Source: Halarchaeum nitratireducens
GTDB taxonomy: Archaea > Halobacteriota > Halobacteria > Halobacteriales > Halobacteriaceae
Assembly (NCBI RefSeq): GCF_014647155.1
Contig: NZ_BMOQ01000001.1
Coordinates: 248,001-312,000, forward strand
Direction of reading: 5' to 3'
Length of the DNA: 64,000 nt
Positions 33,448-42,314 of the stretch are shown one piece after another. The notes beneath the pieces are model-generated. The model was not told where the DNA came from. It worked only from the letters and a program-made list of their open reading frames with translations, and ran no database searches. Positions within the stretch are counted from its first letter, which is position 1, and every line of letters begins with the position of its first letter. Made by a program: the position numbers and the translations under genes.

Positions 33448-33530
33448 TGCGAGAGGTGGGATTCGAACCCACGTACCCCTACGGGAGCGGGTCTTAAGCC
33501 CGCCGCCTTTGGCCACTCGGCCACTCTCGC
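33448..33530 (-). tRNA. tRNA-Leu (UAA)
   Basis: An 83-nt class II tRNA. Acceptor GCGAGAG pairs with CUCUCGC, the anticodon loop CUUAAGA carries UAA, there is a long variable arm, and the T-arm reads GUGGG-UUCGAAU-CCCAC. CCA is not encoded. A T-rich promoter element lies about 30-45 nt upstream on the minus strand (33561-33570). Two truncated 3'-end copies follow downstream. Confidence 0.95.
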
Positions 33531-33573
33531 GGCCGTCCCTTCACGCGGCCGGCGCAAACCGTTTTCGTTTACG

Positions 33574-33912
33574 TCACCAGTCGACGGAGATCGTGCCGTC
33601 GCCCTCGGGATCGGGCGCGACCTCCTCGTCCGTCCGGCGGTTGACGACGTGGATGACGCCGCGGCCCTTCTTCGCCGGGCAGGCCTCGGCGGCGGCGACG
33701 TTGTGCGCGAGGTCATCCTCGCCGAAGAAGAAGGCCACGGGACGCGCCATCCCGCTCGTGAGGTCCATCTCCCAGTTCTCGGAGACGGCGGCGCACTTCC
33801 CCGCGCCGAAGCACTTGTTCGCCTCGAAGAGCACCTTGTACGGTGCCTCCTCGATCGGCGGGGCGTCCCCCTCGCCGATCACCGCGGGGTCGAGTCCGTC
33901 CGAGTCGCTCAT
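33574..33912 (-). CDS. [3Fe-4S]-type ferredoxin
   Basis: A 112-residue acidic ferredoxin with Cys-x5-Cys (KCFGAGKCAAV) and a later Cys-Pro (AEACPAKKGRG). Three cluster cysteines in this spacing are typical of single-cluster ferredoxins of the P450-associated [3Fe-4S] type; the fourth ligand position is Gly/Ala. It carries one electron for an unknown partner. ATG 33912 (MSDSDGLDP) is chosen. It lies downstream of the cyclophilin gene on the same strand. Confidence 0.85.
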   Translation of the reverse strand: MSDSDGLDPAVIGEGDAPPIEEAPYKVLFEANKCFGAGKCAAVSENWEMDLTSGMARPVAFFFGEDDLAHNVAAAEACPAKKGRGVIHVVNRRTDEEVAPDPEGDGTISVDW

Positions 33913-33962
33913 GTCCCTTTCTCGTGTCGCGGGCGCTTGAGCGGTTCGCTCTGGACGCCGCT

Positions 33963-34514
33963 CTAAACGCCGAGACCCGAGTAGTCGACGTCGCGCGTGT
34001 CGCCGTTCATCGAGACGGACTCCAGCGTGACGTCCTCTCTGGGCTCGTCGTTGCGGTCCGTCGGGACGCTCCCGATCTCCTCGACGACGTCCATCCCGTC
34101 GATCACCTGCCCGAAGACCGCGTGCCGGTCGTCGAGGTGCGGTTGGGCGTCGAGCGTGATGAAGAACTGCGAGCCGTTCGTGTTCGGCCCGGAGTTCGCC
34201 ATCGAGACGGTGCCGGCGTCGTCGTGGCGGAGGTCCTCGTGGAACTCGTCGTCGAACTGATAGCCCGGGCCGCCCCGCCCCGTCCCGGTCCGGTCGCCCG
34301 TCTGGATCATGAAGTCGCTGATGATCCGGTGGAACGGCACGTCCTCGTAGTACGCCTCGTTCTCGACGACCTCGCCCGTCTCGGGGTCCTCCCACGCGAT
34401 CTTCCCGTTCGAGAGCCCGACGAAGTTCCCGACCGTCGTCGGAACCTTCTCCGGGTAGAGCTCGATCTCGATGTCGCCCTCGCTCGTGTGCAGCGTCGCC
34501 GTCAGCTCGCTCAT
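33963..34514 (-). CDS. Cyclophilin-type peptidyl-prolyl isomerase
   Basis: A 183-residue cyclophilin. Catalytic features FHRIISDFMIQTGD, GPNTNGSQFFIT and HLDDRHAVFGQVIDGMDVV are all present in order. There is no signal peptide, so it is cytoplasmic. ATG 34514 (MSELTATLHT) is preferred to the open-frame start at 34532. It helps protein folding by Pro isomerisation. Confidence 0.95.
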   Translation of the reverse strand: MSELTATLHTSEGDIEIELYPEKVPTTVGNFVGLSNGKIAWEDPETGEVVENEAYYEDVPFHRIISDFMIQTGDRTGTGRGGPGYQFDDEFHEDLRHDDAGTVSMANSGPNTNGSQFFITLDAQPHLDDRHAVFGQVIDGMDVVEEIGSVPTDRNDEPREDVTLESVSMNGDTRDVDYSGLGV

Positions 34515-34595
34515 ACTCGGGGATGGGTGCAAGAACGGAAAACGCCACCGGTGCGATCCGCGCGGCGACGCGCGGCCGGTCGTTCGGTCGAGGCG

Positions 34596-35663
34596 TCAGG
34601 GCGAGAACGCCCGCAGGTCCGCGAGGGTCTCGGCGGCCGCGCCCGTCTCGATGGTCTCGCGCGCGACGGCGATCCCCTCCTCGATGTCCGCGACGTCCTC
34701 GGCCGCGTAGAGGCGCAGCGCGGCGTTGAGCGCGACGGCGTCCGCGAAGGCGTCCGTCCGCTCGCCCGCGAGCACGCCCGCCGTGATGCGCGCTGAGTCC
34801 GCGGCGACGTCCGCGACTTCGAGGTCCGCGTTCTCGACCGCCATCCCGTACGCCTCGGTCTCGATGGTGAAGTCCTCAAGGGCGTCGCCGTCCCACTCCG
34901 CGACCGTCGTCGAGCCCGGACGGACGTCGTCGTACCCCTCCAACCCCTGGAAGAGGAGTACCCGCGAGAACTCCGCGGTCTCGCTCGTCGCGACGGTCTC
35001 GGTGAGCTTCTTGGCGAACGAGAGGTGGTAGAAACTCCCGAGGTGGACGTCCGCCCTCGCGGGGTTCGCCAGCGTCTCGACGGTGTTGACGAACGTGCGG
35101 ACGCCCATCTGCTTCCGACGGTCGAGCAGGCCGTGGACGCCCGGGTTGAAGTTCGGCTGGTAGTAGAAGCCAAAGCCCACGTCGTCCGTCATCGCCGCCG
35201 AGGCGGCGGGATCGAGGTCCGTCTCCACGCCGAGCTCGTCGAGGACGTGTTTGTACGCGACGCCCTCGCCCGACGGGACGCGGTCACCCGAGTGGACGAC
35301 GACGGGCGTGCCCGCGCCGGCCGCGACGAGGCCCGCCGCGACGCCGAGCAGCGCCGTTCGTCCCTTCCCGTCGTAGTTCGCCCCGCAGTCCACGGGGTCG
35401 CACTCGGGGGCCATCGAGGCCACGGAGTCGCGCGCCATCACGTCGCGGTACGCCGCGAGCTCCGTCGGCGTGTTCTTCTTCCACCGATTCGCCAGCCAGA
35501 ACGCCCCCAGCGTCGTCGGATCCGGCTCCCCGCGCAGGACGCGCTCGAACGCCCCCGTCGCCTGCGCGCGCGTCATGTCCTCCGCCGATTTCGGCCCCGA
35601 CCCGACGACCTCGCTCAGCAGGCGCTTCAGCGGCCACTCCCCCGACTCCTGTTCGCTCGCCAT
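34596..35663 (-). CDS. Anthranilate phosphoribosyltransferase-like protein (TrpD family)
   Basis: A 355-residue glycosyltransferase family 3 protein. The N-terminal helical domain (PLKRLLSEVVGSGPKSAEDMTRAQATGAFERVLRGE-like) and VDCGANYDGKGRTALLGVAAG phosphate/PRPP region align with TrpD-type folds. The canonical GTGGD motif of TrpD is replaced by CGANYDGKG, so it may act on another base (as in TrpD2/YbiB-like proteins). No other trp genes adjoin it. Substrate unknown. Confidence 0.8.
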   Translation of the reverse strand: MASEQESGEWPLKRLLSEVVGSGPKSAEDMTRAQATGAFERVLRGEPDPTTLGAFWLANRWKKNTPTELAAYRDVMARDSVASMAPECDPVDCGANYDGKGRTALLGVAAGLVAAGAGTPVVVHSGDRVPSGEGVAYKHVLDELGVETDLDPAASAAMTDDVGFGFYYQPNFNPGVHGLLDRRKQMGVRTFVNTVETLANPARADVHLGSFYHLSFAKKLTETVATSETAEFSRVLLFQGLEGYDDVRPGSTTVAEWDGDALEDFTIETEAYGMAVENADLEVADVAADSARITAGVLAGERTDAFADAVALNAALRLYAAEDVADIEEGIAVARETIETGAAAETLADLRAFSP

Positions 35664-35712
35664 GTACGGTCGATGTGGGGCGACGGCCGTAAACGCTCCC
35701 CTCCGCGCCGGC

Positions 35713-35910
35713 TCAGTTCGCCCCGATGTCGACGTGGCGGAGCCACCCGTGCCAGAGGAGGAACGCCACGCCGAGATAGCCGGCGACGAAGACGACGTCC
35801 GCCACCAGCGGATAGCCCGCGCGGTTGAGGTAGTAGTGCGCCATCCCCGGTCCGAGGATTCCCACGACGGCCAACGTGGCCAGCGTCCACCGCGAGTACC
35901 GTTCGCTCAT
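35713..35910 (-). CDS. Small two-helix membrane protein, 65 aa
   Basis: Starts MSERYSRWTLATLAVVGILGPGMAHYYLN and has a second hydrophobic segment (VVFVAGYLGVAFLLWHGWL). The function is unknown. It lies upstream of the TrpD-like gene on the same strand, 49 bp from its start. Confidence 0.7.
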   Translation of the reverse strand: MSERYSRWTLATLAVVGILGPGMAHYYLNRAGYPLVADVVFVAGYLGVAFLLWHGWLRHVDIGAN

Positions 35911-36007
35911 GGTCGGGCTTGGGCGTCCGCGAGGGTCAACGGTTCGGTTCAGTTCGGGAGCGACGGAGACGTATCGGAGACGGCTGGCGACACGTCAGAA
36001 AAACGAG

Positions 36008-36081
36008 TGGGCCAGTGCGGATTTGAACCGCAAGCCTCCACCTTATCAGAGTGGCGCTCTACCTAGTTGAGCTACTAGCCC
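36008..36081 (-). tRNA. tRNA-Ile (GAU)
   Basis: A 74-nt tRNA: acceptor GGGCUAG pairs with CUGGCCC, the anticodon loop CUGAUAA carries GAU, and the T-arm reads UGCGG-UUCAAAU-CCGCA. No intron and no encoded CCA. A TTAACC box lies about 40 nt upstream on the minus strand. Confidence 0.95.
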
Positions 36082-36180
36082 GCGCCCGCTGCGTCCATCA
36101 CTTCGTTGCCGGGTGAGAAGGTTAAGGGTTTCCTTTCGGGGGAGCCCAGGGACGCCTTGCCACGCCGTCGGGCGATCCGC

Positions 36181-36753
36181 TCAGTCCGTCGTCCGGCCGT
36201 CCTCGTCGTCGAACTCTACGTCGTAGGCCTCCTCGTCGATGTCGACCGTGTCGCCGTCGCGGCGTCCGCCCGGACCGCCGGAGCCCCCCGGTCTGGGACC
36301 GCTCCCGCCCATCGGTCCCATCCCGCCGTCGCCGCTCGGGAAGCCGAACGTGTAGACGTTGCCGGTGGCGAACCCGCCGGTCATCTCGTCCATCTTTGGA
36401 ACGACGAATCGGGATTTGACGACGCCCCGAACGAGGCGGCGCGTCGGCGGGAAGACGAGGAGGAAGCCGACGACGTCGGTGACGAACCCGGGCGTGAGGA
36501 GGAACGCGCCGGCGGCGACGAGGAGGCCGCCGTCGACGAGTTCGTCCGTCGGCGGCTCGCCCCGCGCGAGCGAGCGCTGGATGCGCCGCAGGGTGTGTCG
36601 GCCCTCGGCGCGCACGGCCAGCATCCCGAGGAGGCCGGTGAGCACGACGAGGGCGACGATGAGCCGCCAGTCGAGGAACGCGCTCGACGCCACGAGGAGG
36701 AGCGCGTCCGCGAGCGGGATCAACAGGAGTCCCGCGATGAGGCGCTTTGCCAT
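36181..36753 (-). CDS. FxsA family membrane protein
   Basis: A 190-residue protein. N-terminal hydrophobic helices include LLLIPLADALLL, and LLVAAGAFLLTPGFVTDVVGFLLV (about 77-100) is the FxsA hallmark. The C-terminal 70 residues are Gly/Pro/Asp-rich and probably disordered. In bacteria FxsA influences phage exclusion when overproduced; its normal role is unknown. Confidence 0.9.
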   Translation of the reverse strand: MAKRLIAGLLLIPLADALLLVASSAFLDWRLIVALVVLTGLLGMLAVRAEGRHTLRRIQRSLARGEPPTDELVDGGLLVAAGAFLLTPGFVTDVVGFLLVFPPTRRLVRGVVKSRFVVPKMDEMTGGFATGNVYTFGFPSGDGGMGPMGGSGPRPGGSGGPGGRRDGDTVDIDEEAYDVEFDDEDGRTTD

Positions 36754-36874
36754 CTCGTCACGGACTAGGCCGCTCGCGCGTTATGGGCTTTTCGAGGCGT
36801 CGCGGCGCGACGCTCGGGTCTCCGCCCGTCGCCGTCTCCGAAGCGCTTTCCCGCGGGCCGCGCGACCCGTCGGT

Positions 36875-38494
36875 ATGGACGAGTCCGCCGAACGGACGAA
36901 AGTGGAGTGGCGGCCCTGGGGGCCGGCGGCGTTCGACGAGGCCGAGGCGTCCGATAAGCCCGTGTTGCTCTCGCTCGTCGCGTCGTGGTCGGCGCGCTGT
37001 CGGGAGATGGACGGCGGTGCCTTCTCGGTGCCGACGGTCGCCGCGAACGTCAACGAGGAGTTCGTGCCCGTCCGCGCGGACGCCGATCGCCATCCGCGCG
37101 TCCGCGAGCGGTACAACATGGGCGGGTTCCCCTCGACGGTGTTCCTCACGCCGACGGGCGACCTCATCGCCGGCGCGACCTATCTCGAACCCGAGAGCCT
37201 TCGGGGCGTCCTCGACCGCGTCCGCGAGACGTGGGCGGAGAAGGGTGCGGAGGCGGGTCGCGTCCCGCGCGCGCTCCGCGGACAGGCGCCGCCCGCCGGT
37301 CCCGTCACCGCGGACATCGAGGCGCTCGTCGCCGGCCAACTCGGCGAGCAGTACGACGAACGCTTCGGCGGGTGGGCGACGAACCAGAAGTTCCCGCTCC
37401 CGCGGACGATCGATTTCGCGCTGAAGCGCGAGCGCCAACAGGCCCTTCGGACCTTGGAGGCCGTGAGCCGGAACCTCGCGGACGACTACGACGGGGGATT
37501 CTACCGCTTCGCGCACGCCCGCGACTGGAGCGATCCCCAGCGCGAGAAACTGCTGGCGACGAACGCCGGCCTCCTCCGCGCGTTCGCGAACGCCTACCTC
37601 TACACGGGGCGCGAGACGTACGAGGGGCCGGCGTCGAACGCCGTCGAGTACCTCACGTCGACGCTCTGGACGGGCGAGGCCTTCGCGGGCAGCCAACACC
37701 CCGGCGACTACTTCGAGCGCCCCCCCTCGGAGCGCGCCGCGGACGACGAACCCGGCGTCGACGCGACCGCGTACGCCGGACACAACGCCCGCGCGGCCGA
37801 CGCGCTCCTCACGTATTACGCGTACACGGACGACCGGACGGCGCGGCGCTACGCCGAGCGCACTCTCGACTACCTCGCCGAGACGCTCGTCGAGGACGGC
37901 GTCGTCGTGCGCTACGACGACCCGGACGCGCCCCGCGGCATCCTCACCGACCACGCGGCGCTCGCGGTCGCGTTCGCCCGCGGCGCGCAGACCGTCGACC
38001 CGGACTACCTGGACGTCGCCACGGCGGTCGCCGATCACGCCGTCCGGACGCTTCAGGACGCGGCGTTCCGTGACGGTCCCGAGGAGGCGGTCGGCCTGCT
38101 CGATAAGCCGCTCCACCCGATCGACGACAACGCGACGATGGCCCACGGCCTCCTCGACCTCTCGGCGCTCACGGGCGACGACACGTACCGCGACGCCGCC
38201 CGCGACGCCATCGGCGCGTTCGCCGGTGCGGCCGACCGGATGGGCGTACAGGTCGCGGATTACGCCGCGGCCGCCTCGCGGGCCGTCGAACGCCCCCTCA
38301 CGGTCCGCGTGGGCGATGCGCCCGGAACCGACCTCCACCGCGCGGCGCTCCGCGTCGCCGACCACGAGAAGGTCGTCGTCCCGGACGCGGACGGCATCGA
38401 GGACGGCGCCGCGTTCGTCGCCATCGACGGCGAGGTACACGGCCCCGCGACCGACCCCGAGGAGCTGACGGCGCTCGTCGCGGAGCACGTCTGA
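36875..38494 (+). CDS. DUF255/SSP411-like thioredoxin-fold protein with six-hairpin domain
   Basis: A 539-residue protein with an N-terminal thioredoxin-like DUF255 domain (about 1-110: KPVLLSLVASWSARCREM and GFPSTVFLTPTGD) and a C-terminal alpha/alpha barrel with FGGWATNQKFPLPRTIDF and GGFYRFAHARDW. Family members usually have CHWCHVM; here the motif is SARCREM with a single Cys35 region cysteine, so the classical dithiol is lost. The function is unknown. ATG 36875 (MDESAERTKVEW) is chosen over the long open frame upstream. Confidence 0.88.
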   Translation: MDESAERTKVEWRPWGPAAFDEAEASDKPVLLSLVASWSARCREMDGGAFSVPTVAANVNEEFVPVRADADRHPRVRERYNMGGFPSTVFLTPTGDLIAGATYLEPESLRGVLDRVRETWAEKGAEAGRVPRALRGQAPPAGPVTADIEALVAGQLGEQYDERFGGWATNQKFPLPRTIDFALKRERQQALRTLEAVSRNLADDYDGGFYRFAHARDWSDPQREKLLATNAGLLRAFANAYLYTGRETYEGPASNAVEYLTSTLWTGEAFAGSQHPGDYFERPPSERAADDEPGVDATAYAGHNARAADALLTYYAYTDDRTARRYAERTLDYLAETLVEDGVVVRYDDPDAPRGILTDHAALAVAFARGAQTVDPDYLDVATAVADHAVRTLQDAAFRDGPEEAVGLLDKPLHPIDDNATMAHGLLDLSALTGDDTYRDAARDAIGAFAGAADRMGVQVADYAAAASRAVERPLTVRVGDAPGTDLHRAALRVADHEKVVVPDADGIEDGAAFVAIDGEVHGPATDPEELTALVAEHV

Positions 38495-38605
38495 CCCGCG
38501 CCGCGCCCGCGTGCGAGTCGCCGCCGCGGTGCGCCGTCCGACACGAGTCCGACCGGCCGGAGCGGTGCGTTATCCCGGCGTCCCGCAAACGAAACACTCG
38601 ATACG

Positions 38606-38610
38606 TTTAA
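38606..38610 (+). promoter_or_regulatory. TATA-like box of the TrmB-type regulator gene
   Basis: TTTAA in ATACGTTTAACC lies 26-30 nt before ATG 38636, fitting a leaderless transcript. Confidence 0.55.
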
Positions 38611-38635
38611 CCACGACCCGACCTAGTGTTCTCGC

Positions 38636-39430
38636 ATGCCGGATCTGACGGATCTCGGACTCTCGAAATACGAGGCCGAGGCCTATCACGCGCTCGTCGA
38701 CGCCGGACCGACAACTGCCCGGGAGTTGTCCGAGGTGAGCGACGTGCCGATGGGGCGGATCTACGACGTCCTCGGGAGCATCGAGTCCCGACAGCTCGCG
38801 CGCTCACAGGACGCCAGCCGGCCGAAGAAGTACGTCGCCGTCGACCCCGATGCCGCGCTCGATCGGCTCCTCGCCGCCCGCGAACGCGAGCTCGACGCCG
38901 AAGCCGACCAGTACGCGGCCGTCGCCGACGAGCTCCGGGGTGAGCTCACCGAGCCGCCGGAGCCCGACGAGGGGTACTGGACCGCCGAAGTCGGGGCGGA
39001 CGACGCGGTCGAGCGCCTCGTCGAACAGATCGACGACGCCGACGAATCGATCTATAACGTCTCGCACACCGTTCCGACCAGCATCGACGTCGACGCGGCC
39101 TCGAACCGCATCGGCGACCACCTCGTCGACGCGCTCGAACGCGGCGTCACGATCCGATTCCTCGTCTCGCCGACGCTGCTTGAGGATGTCGCCGACGATC
39201 CGAAGCTTTCCCGGCTCGAAGCGTACGAGAACTTCGAGGCGCGCGTCGGCGACTCCGTCCACGGGGACGTCACCATCGTCGACGGTGTCGAGGTCCGCCT
39301 CGACCTCCCCAATCCCATCGCGCCCGACGAGGCCTTCGCCGTCATCGACCTCACCGATCCGTCGTTCGCCACGCGCGTCCGCGAGGCCTTCGACCGCGGC
39401 TGGGTCGCCGCCGACCCAATCGACGGATAG
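38636..39430 (+). CDS. TrmB family transcriptional regulator
   Basis: A 264-residue regulator. Winged HTH at 5-70 (LTDLGLSKYEAEAYHALVDAG, then TTARELSEVSDVPMGRIYDVLGSIE), followed by a linker helix and an effector domain (about 110-264) of the TrmB-type sugar-binding/PLD-like fold. Its ligand is unknown. It is convergent with the NAD kinase gene and may act elsewhere in the genome. Confidence 0.9.
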   Translation: MPDLTDLGLSKYEAEAYHALVDAGPTTARELSEVSDVPMGRIYDVLGSIESRQLARSQDASRPKKYVAVDPDAALDRLLAARERELDAEADQYAAVADELRGELTEPPEPDEGYWTAEVGADDAVERLVEQIDDADESIYNVSHTVPTSIDVDAASNRIGDHLVDALERGVTIRFLVSPTLLEDVADDPKLSRLEAYENFEARVGDSVHGDVTIVDGVEVRLDLPNPIAPDEAFAVIDLTDPSFATRVREAFDRGWVAADPIDG

Positions 39431-39471
39431 CGGCCCGCGGCTCCCCGTCCGTACCGCTCCCTCCGTTCGCG

Positions 39472-40299
39472 CTACTCCAATTTGTTCAGTGCTTGGAAGA
39501 AGTCGCTCTCGGGGCCGGCGACGCGCGCGGGCTCGTCGGCGCGCGTCAGCGTGATGATCTCCGGGATCTCGACGTGATAGCGGCTCGCGCCGTCCGCGGA
39601 CACCACGACCTCGTCCGCGCCGTCGACGCGCACCGTGATCTCGGCGTCCAACGGAACGACGAGCGGCGGCATCGTGTCCGTCGCGCACATGTCGTTCACG
39701 ATGAATCCCGGGACGCCGGGCTGGACGAGCGGGCCGTCCTCGCTCATGTTGTACGCCGTCGACCCTGTCGGCGTCGCCACGAGCAGACCGTCCGCGTGCC
39801 CCGCCGTGTAGAGCGATCCGTCGACGCGCACCTCCATCTCGACGCCCTGGCCGTGTCCGCGTTTCGGGCCCTGCACGACCACCTCGTTCAGCGCCGGCGT
39901 CAGCGACCACTCCTGTCCCCCCTCGGCCTGTACTCGCGGGACCTCGCGGGCGCGGACCGTGCCCAGCTCGGCGACGCGCTCGACCTCCTCGTGGACCGCT
40001 GCGACCGCGTCGTCCGGCGACACCGCGTTCAGGAAGCCGACCTCGCCGAGGTTCACCCCGAGGATCGGCGTCGAACCCGCGCCGCGGGCGGCGAAGAGGA
40101 ACGTGCCGTCGCCCCCGATGCTCACCACGAGGTCGCACCGGTCGAACTCCTCGACGGGCGTCCCCGCGACGTCGATGGCGTCCGCTGTCTCCGTGTCGTA
40201 CCATGTCTCCGCGTCCCGCGCTGCGAGCATCTCGCCGATGTCCGCGGCGAGGTAGGCCGCACGGGCGTTTCCCCGCTGAGCGACGATCCCGACGCGCAT
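39472..40299 (-). CDS. nadK: NAD kinase
   Basis: A 275-residue NAD kinase with the GGDGTF motif at 62-67 (Asp64), EVGFLNAV, the NE-x-x-V region ALNEVVV and [16 protein letters not shown] near 170-187. It phosphorylates NAD to NADP. ATG 40299 ([10 protein letters not shown]) is chosen; the upstream open frame is unlike the family. It is divergent from the KaiC-like gene. Confidence 0.94.
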   Translation of the reverse strand: MRVGIVAQRGNARAAYLAADIGEMLAARDAETWYDTETADAIDVAGTPVEEFDRCDLVVSIGGDGTFLFAARGAGSTPILGVNLGEVGFLNAVSPDDAVAAVHEEVERVAELGTVRAREVPRVQAEGGQEWSLTPALNEVVVQGPKRGHGQGVEMEVRVDGSLYTAGHADGLLVATPTGSTAYNMSEDGPLVQPGVPGFIVNDMCATDTMPPLVVPLDAEITVRVDGADEVVVSADGASRYHVEIPEIITLTRADEPARVAGPESDFFQALNKLE

Positions 40300-40428
40300 A
40301 CGAACGCCGAGGGGGCGCCCACTGAAAAAGACACACGTGTGCGACGCCGCGGGGGGAACCTTCTTGCCGTCCGCGACTGTCCGAGTACGCAATGGTGGAC
40401 GCCGCGATAACGCACGGGGGAGCGCGCT

Positions 40429-41403
40429 GTGTCAGGTGAGGACGACGGCGGGGACGAGTTCGCCGACGCCTTCGACGGCGAGAGCCCCGACGATTTCGAA
40501 GACGCCTTCGACAGCGGTGGGAGCGACGGCAGCGACGACGGCGGGGACGAGTTCGCCGACGCCTTCAGCGGCGGTGGCGGCGGTGGTGGAGGCGGCGGCT
40601 TCGGCTTCGACGCCAGCGACGAGCCCGACCCCGGCGAGTTCGGCTTCGGCGGCGGTGGCGGCGGTGGGGGGAGCGACGACTTCGCCGACGAGGCGTTCGA
40701 GTCCGACATTCCGCGCATCGAGTTCGGCGTCGACGGCCTCGATGAGATGGTTCAGGGAGGGATCCCCGAACGCAGTCTCCTCGTCACCATCGGCGGCGCC
40801 GGGACGGGCAAGACCACCTTCGGCCTCCAGTTCCTCCAGCACGGCATCGAGAACGGTCAGAAGGGCGCGTACATCACCCTAGAGGAGAGCTACGAGCGCG
40901 TCGTCCAGAGCGCCGGCGAGAAGGGGTGGCCCTTCGAGGAACACGTCGAGAACGGCGACCTCGCCGTCGTCGACCTCGACCCCATCGAGATGGCGAACAG
41001 CCTCTCCAGCATCCGCAACGAACTCCCCCAGCTCGTCGAGGAATTCGGCGCCGAACGCCTCGTCCTCGACTCCGTCTCCCTCCTGGAGATGATGTACGAC
41101 GACCAGGCCACTCGACGGACCGAGATCTACGACTTCACGAAGGCCCTCAAGAACGCCGGCGTCACCACCTTCCTCACGAGCGAGGCCAACCAGGACAACC
41201 CCTTCGCCTCCCGCCACGGCATCATCGAGTACCTCACCGACGGCGTCGTCGTCCTCCGCTACGTCCGTCCCGAGGACTTCCGCGAGACGCGCCTCGCCGT
41301 CGAGATCCAGAAGATCCGCGACGCCAACCACTCCCGCGAGACCAAACCCTACGAGATCACGAACAGCGGGATCAGCGTCTACCGACAGGCGAACATCTTC
41401 TAG
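40429..41403 (+). CDS. KaiC-like RecA-family ATPase with disordered N-terminus
   Basis: A 324-residue protein with one KaiC domain: Walker [10 protein letters not shown] at 122-130, catalytic EE pair in [10 protein letters not shown], Walker B RLVLDSVS near 205 and [17 protein letters not shown]. Residues 1-92 are low-complexity Asp/Gly with two copies of [11 protein letters not shown] and two poly-Gly runs. Haloarchaeal single-domain KaiC proteins act in signalling; this one's partner is unknown. It starts with GTG 40429. Its 3' flank is homologous to that of the UspA gene at 42312. Confidence 0.88.
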   Translation: MSGEDDGGDEFADAFDGESPDDFEDAFDSGGSDGSDDGGDEFADAFSGGGGGGGGGGFGFDASDEPDPGEFGFGGGGGGGGSDDFADEAFESDIPRIEFGVDGLDEMVQGGIPERSLLVTIGGAGTGKTTFGLQFLQHGIENGQKGAYITLEESYERVVQSAGEKGWPFEEHVENGDLAVVDLDPIEMANSLSSIRNELPQLVEEFGAERLVLDSVSLLEMMYDDQATRRTEIYDFTKALKNAGVTTFLTSEANQDNPFASRHGIIEYLTDGVVVLRYVRPEDFRETRLAVEIQKIRDANHSRETKPYEITNSGISVYRQANIF

Positions 41404-41500
41404 GACCTCGTGCCGCGTTCGCCTCGCTCGCTGGTAAAAGCGCCGTCAAAACCCCTCGTCGGAGCCGGTGGCCCCGCCTCGGCCTCGTGGCGAAACCGCG
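41401..41500. repeat. Left copy of a homologous 3'-flank repeat
   Basis: Beginning at the TAGGAC that holds the KaiC-like stop codon, about 100 bp resemble, in inverted orientation, the sequence after the UspA gene at 42312. The most conserved block is GGTGGCCCCGCCTCGGCCTCG (roughly 41469-41489), preceded by a CGCTGG-AAAAGC-CG-CAAAA pattern. In both places the repeat follows the stop codon in the transcript sense. Confidence 0.75.
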
Positions 41501-41644
41501 CGGAGATCGCTTCGATCACGCTCGCTCCGCCCGCGGGTGATCGGCGTGATGAGCGTCCGCCCGGGACTACCGCTGGCGCGCGACGCCGGCTGACCGTCCG
41601 ATGTAGCCACCACCTTGAACTGTGAGACATGTGAACTGTTCTCT

Positions 41645-42052
41645 GTGAGGGGAGATCGTCGGAGGTTACATCAGTTCGTCGAGGAACAGGCGGGGGACAC
41701 GTATCGGACGATGTTCTACTACGACGAAGACGATTGGACGACGATCTACGTTCGGGACGACTTGGCGACTGAGCGCCTGCGGGACTCCGTACCGAACATC
41801 GTCGAGCGGACGCGAGAGGCGCGCGCACTCGTGAGGGAGGACGATTACGAGCGGCTCGGTGAGACGACCGCGACGACCGAAGTCCACGACTCGGGCGTCG
41901 TACTCCACTTCCCACGAGAGGACCGACGCGGAGTCATCATCTCGCTCGATCGTGAGGCGGCACGACGACTGAGCGCTTTCGTCAGCCAGTGCGCCACCAT
42001 CCTTCAGTCGCCTCCCCCTTCAGCTTTCGAGGCCCGATCGGCGACTGATTAG
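41645..42052 (+). CDS. Hypothetical haloarchaeal protein between inverted repeats
   Basis: A 135-residue acidic protein read from GTG 41645 (a TTG at 41615 would add ten residues). Features: helix DRRRLHQFVEEQAGDTY, TMFYYDEDDWTTIYVRDDLATERL, HDSGVVLHFPREDRRGVIISLDRE, and a final helix AARRLSAFVSQCATIL. It resembles small haloarchaeal proteins of unknown function; no family is assigned. Codon and base use seem slightly less GC-rich than the neighbours. It sits alone inside inverted repeats, which suggests insertion as a unit. Confidence 0.6.
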   Translation: MRGDRRRLHQFVEEQAGDTYRTMFYYDEDDWTTIYVRDDLATERLRDSVPNIVERTREARALVREDDYERLGETTATTEVHDSGVVLHFPREDRRGVIISLDREAARRLSAFVSQCATILQSPPPSAFEARSATD

Positions 42053-42214
42053 CTCCGGGCGTCGTCAGACCAGCTACACAGACGTGCGGACAGATGGCAC
42101 GCAGACCGACGGCTCCCCGACGACGAGCGCCGACGAACCGCACTCCGATGACTCGCGTTCGCACGCGACCGGCTCGTTAGAGCCCGCTCGTGCCGCGATT
42201 CACTGTGGTGACGC

Positions 42215-42314
42215 CGCGAGGCCGAGGCGGGGCCACCGGCCCCGACCAAGGCTTTTGTCGTAGCTTTTGCCAGCGACGGCGCGCGTAGCGCGCCGAGCGC
42301 AGCAAAACGTCCTA
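42215..42314. repeat. Right copy of the 3'-flank repeat (inverted)
   Basis: On the minus strand, the UspA stop TAGGAC is followed by about 100 bp homologous to the flank of the KaiC-like gene. It includes CGCTGGCAAAAGCTACGACA and GGTGGCCCCGCCTCGGCCTCG. It also has a CGGCGCGC-TA-GCGCGCCG hairpin near 42275-42300 that the left copy lacks. Confidence 0.75.

Noticed and set aside
33124-33570. Integrated virus or plasmid at tRNA-Leu
   Set aside because: The tRNA-end duplications are present, but no integrase, capsid or replication gene lies nearby and flanking genes are ordinary. Only scars can be supported.
33185-33966. Open frames reading ECERWDSNPRTPTGAGLKPAAF-like sequence across the tRNA-Leu region
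   Set aside because: These are translation artefacts across tRNA T-arms, a well-known type of mis-annotation, and not proteins.
34596-35663. Calling the TrpD-like gene as true anthranilate phosphoribosyltransferase trpD
   Set aside because: The GTGGD phosphate-binding motif is replaced and no trp operon adjoins it, so only the family fold is supported.
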